From NCBI RefSeq assembly GCF_001562415.1, contig NZ_LOEE01000003.1:56458-120457 (forward strand): a stretch of DNA of 64,000 nucleotides, given 5' to 3'. Position numbers and translations under genes: made by a program. This DNA is from Thermotalea metallivorans (lineage in GTDB: Bacteria; Bacillota; Clostridia; Peptostreptococcales; Thermotaleaceae). This document shows positions 16,648-26,905 of this stretch, in pieces (within the stretch, counting starts at the first letter, position 1; each line of letters opens with the position of its first letter). The notes under the pieces were generated by a model, which saw nothing but the letters and a program-made list of their open reading frames with translations, did no database searches and was not told the origin of the DNA.

Positions 16648-17763
16648 ATGATGAACAAAAAGTTTAGTCTTTTTCTAGCAGTAATCCTATTGCTCACTTT
16701 TGCATTGACAGGTTGTGGAACAAAGGCAGAAATAACTGTGGAAGAAAAGCCTATAGCTGTTGAAACAGCAAAAGTTGCAAAAAAAGACATCCTTGTAAAA
16801 ACAACATTGACAGGAACGATCAAAGCTGTTGAAGAAGCAAAGATTGTCCCTAAAATTCCAGGGAAAGTCGTAGAAGTAAACGTGGAAATGGGCGATCGCG
16901 TCCAAAAAGGTGACGTCCTCTTTGTCATGGAGCAACAGGATGCCATCGGTAACGTAGAGCAGCTGGAAGCAGCTTATCAGATCTCCACGGCAAATCTGAA
17001 AAAAGCTCAGGAGCAAATGGATAATGCAAAAACTAACTATGAACGTATGAAGGCACTCTATGAACAGGGGGCCATATCGAAACAGCAGTTTGAACAATAC
17101 GAGCTGCAGGCCTCGGAAACAAATCTAGAGGTTTTAAATGCACAAGTTGAACAGTCCCGAATTGCTTTGGAAAATGCCAGGACTAGGCTGGCTGATTATA
17201 TGGTGACGGCTCCTATCTCCGGTGTCGTTACTGCCGTTCATATCAATCCCGGTGAAATGGCATCCTCTGCCGTACCGGCGATCACCATGGCCAATACCGA
17301 TCAAGTCTTGATCGAAACATCGGTATCAGAGCATCTGATCAACAAGGTCCATGTAGGGGATATCGTTGATATCCTTGTAAAATCGGCAAGCCAAGACTAT
17401 CTTCAGGGAAAAATCATCGCATTGTCTCCGGCACCTTCAAGCAATTCACTCACCTACCCCGTCAAAATTGCTATAGAAAATGCTGATCAAGCTATAAAGC
17501 CGGGTATGTTTGCTGAAGTTCTCATCGTGTCTGAAAAGAAAGAAAATGTGATTTCTATACCCTCCGATGCAGTGGTGATTCGAGAAGGTGAGCCCATTGT
17601 TTTTACCATCACTGACGGGCGGGCAAAGTTAAACAAAGTATCTATAGGATTGGACAACGGCTCTGATGTAGAAATCATCAAAGGAATTCAAGAGGGCGAC
17701 CGGATTGTGGTAAAGGGCCAGAACTACTTAGATGAAGGAAGTAAAGTCAACGTTATAAAATAG
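16648..17763 (+). CDS. RND efflux periplasmic adaptor (HlyD/MFP type), lipoprotein
   Basis: Membrane-fusion subunit that links an RND pump to the cell exterior. Lipoprotein signal with lipobox LTGC (about residue 20-23), a biotinyl-lipoyl half (VPKIPGKVVEVNVEMGDRVQKGDVL), a coiled-coil hairpin (about residues 105-175), the second lipoyl half (APISGVVTAVHINPGEMAS), then a beta barrel and C-terminal domain. 371 aa is the usual length. ATG 16648 or 16651 follows GGAGGG. It is 3 bases before the pump gene and clearly in one operon with it and the TetR gene. Confidence 0.92.
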   Translation: MMNKKFSLFLAVILLLTFALTGCGTKAEITVEEKPIAVETAKVAKKDILVKTTLTGTIKAVEEAKIVPKIPGKVVEVNVEMGDRVQKGDVLFVMEQQDAIGNVEQLEAAYQISTANLKKAQEQMDNAKTNYERMKALYEQGAISKQQFEQYELQASETNLEVLNAQVEQSRIALENARTRLADYMVTAPISGVVTAVHINPGEMASSAVPAITMANTDQVLIETSVSEHLINKVHVGDIVDILVKSASQDYLQGKIIALSPAPSSNSLTYPVKIAIENADQAIKPGMFAEVLIVSEKKENVISIPSDAVVIREGEPIVFTITDGRAKLNKVSIGLDNGSDVEIIKGIQEGDRIVVKGQNYLDEGSKVNVIK

Positions 17764-17765
17764 GA

Positions 17766-20700
17766 GTGGATCATATGAATTTAGCAAAAATATCTGTGAA
17801 TAGACCCGTCACAACCCTTATGTTTATGCTCATTGCAATTCTTTTGGGTGTGGTTTCCCTAACCTTGCTTCCTATCGATCTTTATCCGGAGATTGAAGTT
17901 CCCGTAGCAATTGTCTCTGTAGACTACAGCGGTGTTGCACCGGAAGAAATGGAAACATTGATCACAAAGCCCATCGAACAGGCTGTGGCCACGGTGGGCA
18001 ATCTGAAAGGCTTATATTCCTTTTCAAGGGAAGGTAATGCCATTGTTGTTGCAGAATTCGAGTATGGTACCGATATGGAGATGGCCTCTTTGGAGATGCG
18101 TGAAAAAGTTGATTTGGTTAAGGGCGCCCTTCCTGATGGTGCATCCACCCCTTTGGTACTAAAGATAGATCCTAATGCTCAACCTATTATCCAGCTTGGT
18201 ATTTCATCCAAAATGGAAATTGGAAAATTGCAGCGCATCATCGAAGATGAAATTTCATCCAGATTCGAAAGAATTGAAGGCGTGGCATCCGTCAATCTCT
18301 ATGGAAGCAACGAAAAGGAAGTAAAGATTGAAGTAGATCAGGAGAAATTATCGGGTTATGGGTTGACCTTGTCTCAAATTCAGAATATATTGCGGGCAGA
18401 AAATATAAACCTGCCCGGGGGCAAAGTGAAAAAAGGTTCCAAGGAGCTGCTGGCCAGAACCACGGGAGAATTTAAAACCCTAGAAGACATCCAAAGCGTT
18501 CCCATTGTGCTAAAGACCGGAGAAGTCATTAAACTCTCCGATATTGCCACCATTACCTTTGACTACAAGGAAAGGGAAAGTCTGTCCAGGGTCAACGGCA
18601 AAAACTCCATTGGCGTCAATATCACAAAACAGTCGGTAGCCAATACGGTGAAAGTAGCTGAAAAGGTTTTGCAGGAAGTATCCAAAATTCGAAAGGATTA
18701 CCCCCAGCTGGAAATCGTTGTGGGTGTAGATCAATCAAAATTTATTAACAGGTCTATCAAAACAGTTACAAACAATGCAATTTCCGGGGGTATATTGGCC
18801 ATCGTTATCCTGTATTTGTTTTTAAGAAATATACGTTCCACATTTATCGTCGGTATTGCCATCCCCGTGTCTATTATTTCTACCTTTGCCTTAATGTATT
18901 TTGGCGGCCTTACCATCAATCTGATCTCTTTGGGCGGTTTGGCCCTAGGGGTCGGTATGCTCGTAGATAACTCTATCGTTGTACTGGAAAATATCTATCG
19001 ATACAGGGAGCAAGGATACTCAAAAATTGAAGCGGCTATTGAAGGAACAAAGGAAGTAGGTATGGCTGTTTTTGCATCTACCATGACAACCTTGGCGGTT
19101 TTTTTGCCCATCGTCTTTGTACAGGGCTTTACGGCCATTGTGTTTAAACAGCTTTCTTTTGCTGTTACTTTTTCCCTGTTGGCTTCATTGGCCATTTCCC
19201 TAACGGTTGTCCCAATGCTCTCTTCCAAAATCTTGAGAGTCGGTGAAGCAAAAAAGAGAAAGCATACGGGGTTTTCATTGGGAAAAATATTGGATTTGTT
19301 TACGAGTTTTATTGATCTTGTATTGAAATATTACAGAAAAATTTTACATTATGTTCTTCATCATAGAAAAACCACAATATTTACGGGAATAGCTATCTTC
19401 TTAGCTTCTTTGACCTTGATCGGCATGGTGGGGGGAGAATTTTTCCCAAAGGAAGATGAGGGAATGTTTACAGTAACCATTGAAGTTCCCTTTGGAACAA
19501 GTTTGGGAGAATCTGATCGGCTGGTAAAGGAAGTGGAAGCCATCGTCAGCCAGATTCCCGAAAAGGATAAAATTTTTGCTCAGATTGGCGGCAGTCAAGG
19601 TTTTTCCACATCCGTCTCCAATCAATCTACGGTTACGGTCATGCTTGTGGATCAAAAAGACCGCCGCCGTTCTACGGAAGAAATTGTGAATGAAGTTAGA
19701 AAAAAAGTTGAAGTTTTACCTGGGACAAAAATCACTGTTGCTGAATCATCCTCCATGCAAGGAGGACCCCAGTCCGCTGCCATCGAAATACAGATCAAAG
19801 GGGATGATATCCAGCTTTTAAAAACCATTGGCCAGGATATTGCCAATATCGTAAAAACTGTTCCCGGCACCGCGGAGGTTGCGGTAGACACTGAGGAAGG
19901 CGATCCCGAGGCCCGGATTACTTTAAATAGAAAAATTGCCTCCCTATACGGCATTACTACTTTCGATTTAGCCAATAGCTTAAAAGCATCTATTGACGGA
20001 GCCAAAGCGACCTCCTTTAAGATTGATGGCGATGAAATTGATGTAAATATTTCCTTAAATGCCGGCGTGAAGGATTCTATTGAAAACATGAAGCAAATCC
20101 TTGTGAAATCTCCCACGGGATTGTCTGTTCCCGTTGGTGTCATTGCCGATATTGAATATGGCAATTCTCCTACCCAAATCAAAAGAATCAATCAGGTTCG
20201 AACGGTCAGTGTCAACTCCCAACTCCAAGGGAGGGATTTGAAATCTGTAACGGATGAAATTCAAGAAAAACTGAAAGGCTATCAAATGCCATCGGGTTAC
20301 AGCTATCGTTTTACAGGTCAGCAAGAAGACATGATGTCTGCGTTTTCCAGCTTGATACTGGCATTTGCCCTATCGGTCATTCTGGTGTATATGATTCTGG
20401 CATCACAGTTTGAGTCTTTAATTCATCCCTTTACGGTAATGCTTTCTGTTCCCTTTGCATTGTCCGGAGGCTTTATCGGCCTGTTCATCACAGGAAGACC
20501 GCTGTCCGTACCTGCTTTTATCGGAATTATCATGCTGGCGGGCATCGTCGTAAACAATGCCATTGTTCTGGTTGATTATATCAATCAGTTAAGGGCTAGG
20601 GGCATGGAACGCAAGGAAGCTGTAATGGAAGCCGGTCTCACCCGTTTCCGGCCCATTTTGATGACCACATTAACTACCGTATTGGGACTGATCCCTTTGA

Positions 20701-20894
20701 GCTTGGGGTTTGGCGAAGGTGCTGCCACCCAGGCCCCCATGGCTACTGTGGTAGTGGGAGGACTTTCCCTATCGACGCTTTTGACGTTGGCCTTCATACC
20801 GGTAGTCTATACGGTATTTGATGACATTGTCATAAAGATAAAAACAAAATATCAAACTTGGAAAATAGGCAAAGAAGTTCCCACAGAAAATTAA
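17766..20894 (+). CDS. RND efflux transporter permease (AcrB/MdtB family)
   Basis: Proton-driven inner-membrane pump, 1042 aa. It shows the duplicated RND layout: a helix near residue 15, periplasmic loop, six-helix bundle with GMLVDNSIVVLENIYRY (the conserved Asp pair of the fourth helix), second loop and second bundle (GIVVNNAIVLVDYINQLR). AcrB-type pumps act as trimers. The frame starts with an ATG at 17775 (MNLAKISVNRPVTTLM) that has GGAGTGG upstream, so the first three codons are probably not translated. It lies between adaptor and TetR gene. Substrate cannot be told. Confidence 0.93.
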   Translation: MDHMNLAKISVNRPVTTLMFMLIAILLGVVSLTLLPIDLYPEIEVPVAIVSVDYSGVAPEEMETLITKPIEQAVATVGNLKGLYSFSREGNAIVVAEFEYGTDMEMASLEMREKVDLVKGALPDGASTPLVLKIDPNAQPIIQLGISSKMEIGKLQRIIEDEISSRFERIEGVASVNLYGSNEKEVKIEVDQEKLSGYGLTLSQIQNILRAENINLPGGKVKKGSKELLARTTGEFKTLEDIQSVPIVLKTGEVIKLSDIATITFDYKERESLSRVNGKNSIGVNITKQSVANTVKVAEKVLQEVSKIRKDYPQLEIVVGVDQSKFINRSIKTVTNNAISGGILAIVILYLFLRNIRSTFIVGIAIPVSIISTFALMYFGGLTINLISLGGLALGVGMLVDNSIVVLENIYRYREQGYSKIEAAIEGTKEVGMAVFASTMTTLAVFLPIVFVQGFTAIVFKQLSFAVTFSLLASLAISLTVVPMLSSKILRVGEAKKRKHTGFSLGKILDLFTSFIDLVLKYYRKILHYVLHHRKTTIFTGIAIFLASLTLIGMVGGEFFPKEDEGMFTVTIEVPFGTSLGESDRLVKEVEAIVSQIPEKDKIFAQIGGSQGFSTSVSNQSTVTVMLVDQKDRRRSTEEIVNEVRKKVEVLPGTKITVAESSSMQGGPQSAAIEIQIKGDDIQLLKTIGQDIANIVKTVPGTAEVAVDTEEGDPEARITLNRKIASLYGITTFDLANSLKASIDGAKATSFKIDGDEIDVNISLNAGVKDSIENMKQILVKSPTGLSVPVGVIADIEYGNSPTQIKRINQVRTVSVNSQLQGRDLKSVTDEIQEKLKGYQMPSGYSYRFTGQQEDMMSAFSSLILAFALSVILVYMILASQFESLIHPFTVMLSVPFALSGGFIGLFITGRPLSVPAFIGIIMLAGIVVNNAIVLVDYINQLRARGMERKEAVMEAGLTRFRPILMTTLTTVLGLIPLSLGFGEGAATQAPMATVVVGGLSLSTLLTLAFIPVVYTVFDDIVIKIKTKYQTWKIGKEVPTEN

Positions 20895-20924
20895 GTTTCC
20901 ATGATGATGCAGGAGGTATAGAAA

Positions 20925-21509
20925 GTGGAGCAAGAAAAAAGCAAAAGAGAATTGATTATTGAAGCTGCGTTAAAAGTTTTCAGCAAAGAAGGATTTTACA
21001 AAGCAAAGGTAGACGCCATTGCAGTAGAAGCCGGAATTGGAAAGGGAACCATTTACGAATATTTTCACAGCAAAGAACATCTTTTTGAAGAAATGGTCAA
21101 ATTCTTTATGGAAGAATATTTGCATCGATTATCTTTGGCCCTCAAACAAGAAAAAACCTTTGTAGCCAAACTAAAAAAATATATACAATTTGAAAAAGAA
21201 GTCATGATCCGATATGGAGATTTAATTTATGTTTTTATGCGGGAGGCCCATATTATAGGGATTCAGATAAAGGAAATTTTTAAAGGCTCCCGCAATAAAA
21301 AAATTTCCCTAGTGGAAGATATCCTTCAGCAAGGCATAGCCGCCGGAGAATTCAGAAAAATCAATGTGAACACTGCTGCCTTAGTATTTATGGGCAGCGT
21401 CCATCACCTCCTAGCAGATGAAATTTTCATCAACGATAGCAGCAAAGGAGAAATTGACATAGAAACATTGATCGATATCCTCTTCAATGGATTAAAAGCA
21501 GCCGAGTAA
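20925..21509 (+). CDS. TetR/AcrR family regulator
   Basis: 194 aa repressor. N-terminal TetR HTH at about residues 8-52 (IIEAALKVFSKEGFYKAKVDAIAVEAGIGKGTIYEYF split here), followed by the helical ligand domain. GTG start at 20925 with AGGAGG 7 bases upstream. Third gene of the efflux operon, so it likely regulates it through the palindrome at 16623-16636. A bidirectional terminator follows immediately. Confidence 0.88.
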   Translation: MEQEKSKRELIIEAALKVFSKEGFYKAKVDAIAVEAGIGKGTIYEYFHSKEHLFEEMVKFFMEEYLHRLSLALKQEKTFVAKLKKYIQFEKEVMIRYGDLIYVFMREAHIIGIQIKEIFKGSRNKKISLVEDILQQGIAAGEFRKINVNTAALVFMGSVHHLLADEIFINDSSKGEIDIETLIDILFNGLKAAE

Positions 21510-21524
21510 TCCTACTCGGCTGCT
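21497..21524. terminator. Bidirectional terminator between TetR gene and kbl
   Basis: A 12-bp perfect stem AGCAGCCGAGTA/TACTCGGCTGCT with a 4-base loop, ending in TTTTCTA on the plus side. It overlaps the last codons of the TetR gene and lies 3 bases from the kbl stop, so it serves both convergent genes. Confidence 0.8.
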
Positions 21525-21527
21525 TTT

Positions 21528-22715
21528 CTATATCAATCCCATTTCTTTGCCGACTTTTTCGAAGGCTGCAACGGCACGGTCCAATTGCTCCTCCGTGTGA
21601 GCCGCTGTTACCATGCAGCGTACCCTGCCGGTTCCCTTTGGAACTGTGGGGAATACAATTCCTGATACGAATACTCCGTGATTGAACAGATTTCTGGAGA
21701 ATTCCATGGTCTTTGCTTCATCCCCAATAATCACCGGTGTGATAGGTGTTTGGCTGTTGCTGGTATTGAAGCCCAATCTTCCCAGTTTCTCCTTGAAGTA
21801 TCTTGCATTGTTCCATAGTCGATCAGTATATTCCGTTGTTTCCATCAGCATTTTGATGGCCTCTATAATTGCTCCTACTGCAGCCGGCGGAAGGGCTGTA
21901 CTGAACAGGATCGGCCTGCCCCTATGATTTAACCAGTCTTGGGCCGTTCTGCTTCCTGCCACGTATCCGCCAATAACACCAATGGCCTTTGACAGAGTAC
22001 CAATGCTGAAATCAATTCTTCCATGAAGATGGAAATGGTCAACGGTCCCCCGGCCGCTTTCACCAAGAACCCCCGAGCCATGAGCATCATCTACATAGGT
22101 CATGGCATCGTATTTCTCCGCAAGGGCAGCAATATTCGGCAAATCTGCAATATCTCCGTCCATGCTGAATACCCCGTCTGTAATGATAAGAATATTTCTG
22201 TACTTATCTCTATTTTCCTTAAGTACTTTTTCCAGGTGATCCATATCATTATGCTTATAGATTGTCTTATCTGCTTTGCTTAATCTTGCCCCATCAATAA
22301 TGCTGGCATGATTGAGCTCATCGGAAATGATCAAATCTCCTGCTTCGGTAATAGCTTGGATGGCACCAGCATTACAATTGAAGCCTGACTGGAAGGACAT
22401 CACCGCTTCTTCCCGCTTGAATTTTGCCAGCAACGCTTCCATCTCCTCATGGATATCCATGTTCCCGATGATTGTTCTCACAGCACCCGCCCCGACACCG
22501 TACTTTTCTACTGCTTCGATGGCCGCCTTCTTTAGTCTGGGATGGTTCGCAAATCCTAAATAGTTGTTGGAAGATAAATTGATTACCTTCCTGCCGTTCA
22601 GAACTACTTCCGGTTCATTGGGTCCCTCCAGAATCGGTAGCTTTCTGTAGACTCCCTGGGCTTTTAATTCTTCCAGCTTTTCCTTTAAAAAAGGTAATTC
22701 ATGGATATTCGACAT
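21528..22715 (-). CDS. kbl: Glycine C-acetyltransferase (2-amino-3-ketobutyrate CoA ligase)
   Basis: PLP enzyme that splits 2-amino-3-ketobutyrate with CoA to glycine and acetyl-CoA, the second step of threonine catabolism. The PLP lysine lies in [15 protein letters not shown]; upstream are [14 protein letters not shown] and [15 protein letters not shown], both typical of the alpha-oxoamine synthase family. 395 aa is normal. Start ATG after GGGAGGGTGTC. It follows tdh on the same strand with a 220-base gap containing a repeat, so coregulation is likely but one transcript is not certain. Without tdh one might call it BioF, but the pairing favours kbl. Confidence 0.9.
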   Translation of the reverse strand: MSNIHELPFLKEKLEELKAQGVYRKLPILEGPNEPEVVLNGRKVINLSSNNYLGFANHPRLKKAAIEAVEKYGVGAGAVRTIIGNMDIHEEMEALLAKFKREEAVMSFQSGFNCNAGAIQAITEAGDLIISDELNHASIIDGARLSKADKTIYKHNDMDHLEKVLKENRDKYRNILIITDGVFSMDGDIADLPNIAALAEKYDAMTYVDDAHGSGVLGESGRGTVDHFHLHGRIDFSIGTLSKAIGVIGGYVAGSRTAQDWLNHRGRPILFSTALPPAAVGAIIEAIKMLMETTEYTDRLWNNARYFKEKLGRLGFNTSNSQTPITPVIIGDEAKTMEFSRNLFNHGVFVSGIVFPTVPKGTGRVRCMVTAAHTEEQLDRAVAAFEKVGKEMGLI

Positions 22716-22789
22716 AATATGACACCCTCCCTTTATATATATAGGATTACGATTTAGAATGAAATTTATGCAAAAGTTATACTTTTCTT

Positions 22790-22870
22790 AAACCGCTGCC
22801 TGTTGCCAGTCACTAGTACTGATAGCTGGCAGCTGGTGGCTGATAGCTAATGGCTAATAGCCGCAACTTC
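22790..22870 (+). repeat. GCCAGT/AGCTGG-rich dispersed repeat, core only
   Basis: A 70-base segment of short alternating motifs such as TTGCCAGTCAC and GCTGGCAGCTGGTGGCTG. It shares this core with the two MITEs at 26664 and 28760 but lacks their flanks. It sits in the kbl-tdh gap. Its self-complementary units can fold, so it may affect the transcript passing from tdh into kbl. Confidence 0.55.
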
Positions 22871-22936
22871 CGACGTATCTCTTTATACGCTCTATAGGAT
22901 CCACTCTGATCTACTCTAATGTTTTCATTTTTATTC

Positions 22937-23986
22937 CTATTGATTCATATTGGGAAAAAGAACAACTTTTCCACAGTTTCCGCTCTTCATCAGTTCCATC
23001 CCTTTTTCATATTCTTCCAGGGGAAGCCTATGGGTAATGATAGGATCAATATTCAGATTGCCTGAAGCCAATAATCCTTTGACCTGATACCAGGTATCAT
23101 ACATCCTTCTTCCCACAATTCCATGGATTTGAATGCCTTTGAATACCATGCCTGCAATATCTATCTCAACATTTTTTGTGGGAATGCCCAACATGGACAT
23201 TCTTCCCCCTAGCTTGATATATTCAAGGGCCTGTTGGATGGCTACGGCATTCCCCGACATCTCGGCAACTACATCCACACCCATGCCGTCTGTTTCTTCT
23301 AAAACTCTTCTCACCACATCTTCCTTCATGGGATTGATTACCACATCGGCACCCAATTTTTTCGCCAATTCAATTCTATATTCATTCACCTCAATGGCAA
23401 TTACCTTGGAAGCACTTACTGCCTTGGCCACAGCAACGGCCATGATTCCGATAGGTCCACAGCCCACCACGGCAATACTCTTGCCGATGATTTCACCGGA
23501 AAGAACCGTATGTACTGCATTTCCTAAGGGCTCTTGCACGCATAAATATTCCGGAGGAATAGACGGATCATTGATCCAGGCATTTTCCTCGGGGATTGCA
23601 ATATATTCCCCAAAGGAGCCGTCAGTATCTACCCCTAAGATTTTTGTATCTTTGCAGATATGGGCTTGTCCTGTTACACAAAGAGCACATTTTCCACACA
23701 CCACATGGGTTTCTGCTGAAACGATGTCACCGATTTTTACTCTGGTAACGTTTTCTCCCACTGCAACAACTTCCCCGGCAAATTCATGCCCCATCACCCT
23801 TGGTGTTTGAATCCTCTTTTGGGACCATGCATCCCAACTATAGATATGGTAATCAGTACCACATATAGATGTAGCCAAGACTTTGACCAAAATATCCTTC
23901 GGGCCGATTTTGGGGATCTCCTTGGTCACAAGGACTGCCCCTTCCTTTGGCTCCTGTTTGATTACGACTTTCATTGTTCCTTCCAT
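22937..23986 (-). CDS. tdh: L-threonine 3-dehydrogenase
   Basis: Zinc-dependent NAD dehydrogenase of the medium-chain family, oxidising threonine to 2-amino-3-ketobutyrate. Catalytic zinc ligands are in TSICGTDYHIY and MGHEFAGEVV; the structural zinc loop CGKCALCVTGQAHIC has the C-x2-C-x2-C-x7-C spacing; the Rossmann part has VVGCGPIGIMAVAVAK. 349 aa is typical. It is encoded just upstream of kbl, which makes the full threonine-to-glycine route. AGGAGGTC precedes the ATG. Confidence 0.93.
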   Translation of the reverse strand: MEGTMKVVIKQEPKEGAVLVTKEIPKIGPKDILVKVLATSICGTDYHIYSWDAWSQKRIQTPRVMGHEFAGEVVAVGENVTRVKIGDIVSAETHVVCGKCALCVTGQAHICKDTKILGVDTDGSFGEYIAIPEENAWINDPSIPPEYLCVQEPLGNAVHTVLSGEIIGKSIAVVGCGPIGIMAVAVAKAVSASKVIAIEVNEYRIELAKKLGADVVINPMKEDVVRRVLEETDGMGVDVVAEMSGNAVAIQQALEYIKLGGRMSMLGIPTKNVEIDIAGMVFKGIQIHGIVGRRMYDTWYQVKGLLASGNLNIDPIITHRLPLEEYEKGMELMKSGNCGKVVLFPNMNQ

Positions 23987-24150
23987 CTTATGACCTCCTG
24001 ATAGAAAAAATGACTTTGTTAAAATTTCTATAATTACTATACCACATATCCCAACGAAATTCCTCTATTTTCTACACTCTTTACATATTATTAAAATTTT
24101 GTATACAAAACGAAAGGGAAGTGGTTTCCCCATTTCCCCATATATCCTGC

Positions 24151-26547
24151 CTATTTGCCCCTCAATATCCTGCCCCTAGGGTTTTTCGGACTGCCCTCAT
24201 CGCTCTCTCCTTTATCTGCCGAAGCGTATTTATCCAGCTTATGGCGGACTGCCTTGCATATCTTTTCAAAGGGTTGATCGGTCAGAATTTCCATTCCCTC
24301 CTCCACGGTAGCTATAGGATATATATGAAACTTCCCTGCTTTTACTGCCTGAATTACTTCATCACACAGGACCAAATCATCTATATTTTGATGGGGGATC
24401 ATCACCCCTTGATCCCCTGTGAGTCCAAAGTATTTGCAAAGAGAGAAAAATCCTTCGATCTTCTCTGTAACACCCCCCACCGGTTGAATCTCTCCCTTCT
24501 GATTTACGGAGCCCGTCACGGCGATATATTGCTTTAAAGGTATTTCGCTGAGGCTGGAAAGCAATCCATACAACTCTGTACTGGAAGCACTGTCTCCGTC
24601 CACTCCATTGTAAGACTGTTCAAAGCATATTTTGGCTGTCAAAGTAAGGGGATAATCTTGGCCAAATTTTTCGCTCAAATATCCCTCTAAAATCATAACC
24701 CCTTTGTCATGGATTTTGCCACTCATCTTCACTTCTCTTTCAATATTGATAATTCCCTTACTTCCGGCAAAAGTAGTAACTGTAATCACGGAAGGCTTTC
24801 CAAAGATATGATCTCCCCCATCGATCACCGACAATCCGTTGATCAAGCCTACCTTTCTTCCCTTCAGATCAATAATGATCTTGCCTGTTTTATACATTTC
24901 ATCGATTTTGGTCTCTATTTTATTATTGCGGTATATTTTTTCATGATATGCCTTTTCGATGTGGGTCTCCATGATATAAGGACTCCGATCCAGCTCAGCC
25001 CACACATCGGCCTCGACCAGCAACTCTGTGATTTTATTGAATCGGGTGGACAGCTTTGACTGGCTTCCTGCAATCCGATGGATATATTCAATGATTTTAG
25101 CCACAGCCGCCCGTTCTAAGTGTTTTAACTCTTTTCTGTTGCAGTAGTCGCTGATAAAACGGGCAATCTTTTGCTCATTCTCCCCACTGGCATCCATGAC
25201 GGCGTCAAAATCAACCTTAATTTTGAATAATTTTTGAAAATCTTCATCATAGGCATAAAGCAATTGATAGATATAGGGATTGCCGATCAGAATCACCTTC
25301 ATGTTGACCGGTATAGGTTCCGGCTTCAAGGTAGCAATATCTGCAATTCCCAATTGCATTCGCAAACTTTCGATACTGACTTCTCCCGTTTCTATGGTTC
25401 GTTTTAACAAATCCCAGGATTGAGGATTGGTAAGCACTTGGCTTGCCTGCAAAATGAGATATCCTCCATTGGCACGATGAATAGCACCGGGTTTTATCAT
25501 GGTAAAATCTGTTTTTAAGGTGCCCTGTTCATTTTCGTATTCAATTCTCCCCACCAGATTGTTATAAGTAGGATTGTTTTCCATGATCACCGGTGCCCCT
25601 GTCGCATTGCTGTTATCAATAAATAAATTCACCTTATATTTTTTCACAAAATGATTTTCTGCTTTTTTTACCACAATCTCTTCCTGTTCTTCCTCCGATA
25701 CGTCGAAATCATAAAGATGTTCTATAATATCATTCTGCACATTTTCTAAATATTCCACAATTTTGGGATGATCCTTGTATTTATCAAACAACTCATCCAT
25801 TAGAGGTTTCACTGCAAAGAGCCCAATCATATTATCCAATTCGATGATTTTTCTTTTGGCCTGCCGCTCCAATTCTTTGATCTTCCTTAAAATTTCCACG
25901 GCCATATTCTGTATGGCCTCTGCTTTGGTTTCAATTACATTCCTTTCTTCTTCCGTTAATTCTGCATACTCCGCATCACTGATCACTTCGCCGTTGATCA
26001 AGGGTGCTAATGCAAAACCAGTACTTGTATTTTTCACTTTGAACCCTTGTTCTTTGCTGTACTCTGTCAGTTCTTCGATTAACCGATTTCTTTCTTCCTG
26101 ATAGCTTTTCACGATCTCCGTCTTTCTTTTTTCATAATCCTCCCCATGGAAGGCCTTTGGAATCTCTATAAGAAGATCCTGAACCAGCAAATCCATGTCC
26201 TCGCTTAATATTTTTCCCATGCCCGGCGGCACATTTAATGCAATGGGAATACTGGGATTTTCAAAATTATAGATATAGCACCAGTCATCTGGCACATTTT
26301 CTTGTTTTGCCTTTTCAGAAATAATTTTTTGGGCATAGCTGGTCTTTCCCGTTCCCTTCAAGCCCACCATAAAAATGTTATACTGGGAATTTTTTATCTG
26401 AAGCCCGAATTCCATTGCCCTTACAGCTCGATCTTGCCCTATGATGTTATCCTGATAAACCAACTCTTCCGTGGTGCAAAAATCAAAGTGATCGGGATTG
26501 CAAAATCTTTTCAACTTTGTATATGGAAGTTCCCTGTATTTTGCCAT
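24151..26547 (-). CDS. Lon-like AAA+ ATP-dependent protease (Lon-related family)
   Basis: About 799 aa, a Lon relative with an N-terminal AAA module and a C-terminal S16 protease domain. Walker A GLKGTGKTSYAQK is near residue 50 and a long coiled-coil insert sits around residues 150-290. The protease Ser is in GVDGDSASSTEL and the Lys in VGGVTEKIEGFF. The start at 26547 is chosen because GGAGG lies 7 bases ahead; two more ATGs upstream are in frame. Function in protein quality control is inferred from family. Confidence 0.85.
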   Translation of the reverse strand: MAKYRELPYTKLKRFCNPDHFDFCTTEELVYQDNIIGQDRAVRAMEFGLQIKNSQYNIFMVGLKGTGKTSYAQKIISEKAKQENVPDDWCYIYNFENPSIPIALNVPPGMGKILSEDMDLLVQDLLIEIPKAFHGEDYEKRKTEIVKSYQEERNRLIEELTEYSKEQGFKVKNTSTGFALAPLINGEVISDAEYAELTEEERNVIETKAEAIQNMAVEILRKIKELERQAKRKIIELDNMIGLFAVKPLMDELFDKYKDHPKIVEYLENVQNDIIEHLYDFDVSEEEQEEIVVKKAENHFVKKYKVNLFIDNSNATGAPVIMENNPTYNNLVGRIEYENEQGTLKTDFTMIKPGAIHRANGGYLILQASQVLTNPQSWDLLKRTIETGEVSIESLRMQLGIADIATLKPEPIPVNMKVILIGNPYIYQLLYAYDEDFQKLFKIKVDFDAVMDASGENEQKIARFISDYCNRKELKHLERAAVAKIIEYIHRIAGSQSKLSTRFNKITELLVEADVWAELDRSPYIMETHIEKAYHEKIYRNNKIETKIDEMYKTGKIIIDLKGRKVGLINGLSVIDGGDHIFGKPSVITVTTFAGSKGIINIEREVKMSGKIHDKGVMILEGYLSEKFGQDYPLTLTAKICFEQSYNGVDGDSASSTELYGLLSSLSEIPLKQYIAVTGSVNQKGEIQPVGGVTEKIEGFFSLCKYFGLTGDQGVMIPHQNIDDLVLCDEVIQAVKAGKFHIYPIATVEEGMEILTDQPFEKICKAVRHKLDKYASADKGESDEGSPKNPRGRILRGK

Positions 26548-26663
26548 TGTCATTCCTCCTGCCCTTTTATTCAAGCACTCTTTAATCCATTCTATTCAGT
26601 TTTCTTGTCCATCTCTCCAGTTTTTCCGGGAACAACCATATTTTTCACCATTGCAGCCTTCTA

Positions 26664-26855
26664 TTGACATACAACGCTAAAGTTTGATTTATGCCTTTAT
26701 TAAAGATAAGCTTTTTATGCAGCAAATGTTGTGTTGCCAGTTACCGGCTGTCAGCTACCGGTACTGGTGACTGATGACTGGCAGCTGGCGACTAGCTGCT
26801 ATTCAAAAAATATAATTTTTTCAAGTAAATCCAATTTTGAAGTTGTAAATCTATA
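26664..26855 (+). mobile_element. MITE copy A (about 190 bp)
   Basis: Non-coding element with imperfect terminal repeats: GACATACAACGCTAAAG at the left and, reversed, AGATTTACAACTTCAAAA at the right. The middle holds the GCCAGT-type core. It matches the reverse complement of the segment 28760-28950 over nearly its whole length. Placed between the Lon-like gene start and the queG end. Confidence 0.7.
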
Positions 26856-26866
26856 AAAATGAAAAA

Positions 26867-26887
26867 GCAGGAATTGCATTTTCCCGC
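26867..26887 (-). terminator. Terminator of queG
   Basis: A 7-bp stem with one wobble pair (GCGGGAA/TTCCTGC) followed by TTTTTCAT on the minus strand, 19 bases after the queG stop. Confidence 0.55.
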
Positions 26888-26905
26888 TTCAAAAGAATAT
26901 ACATC

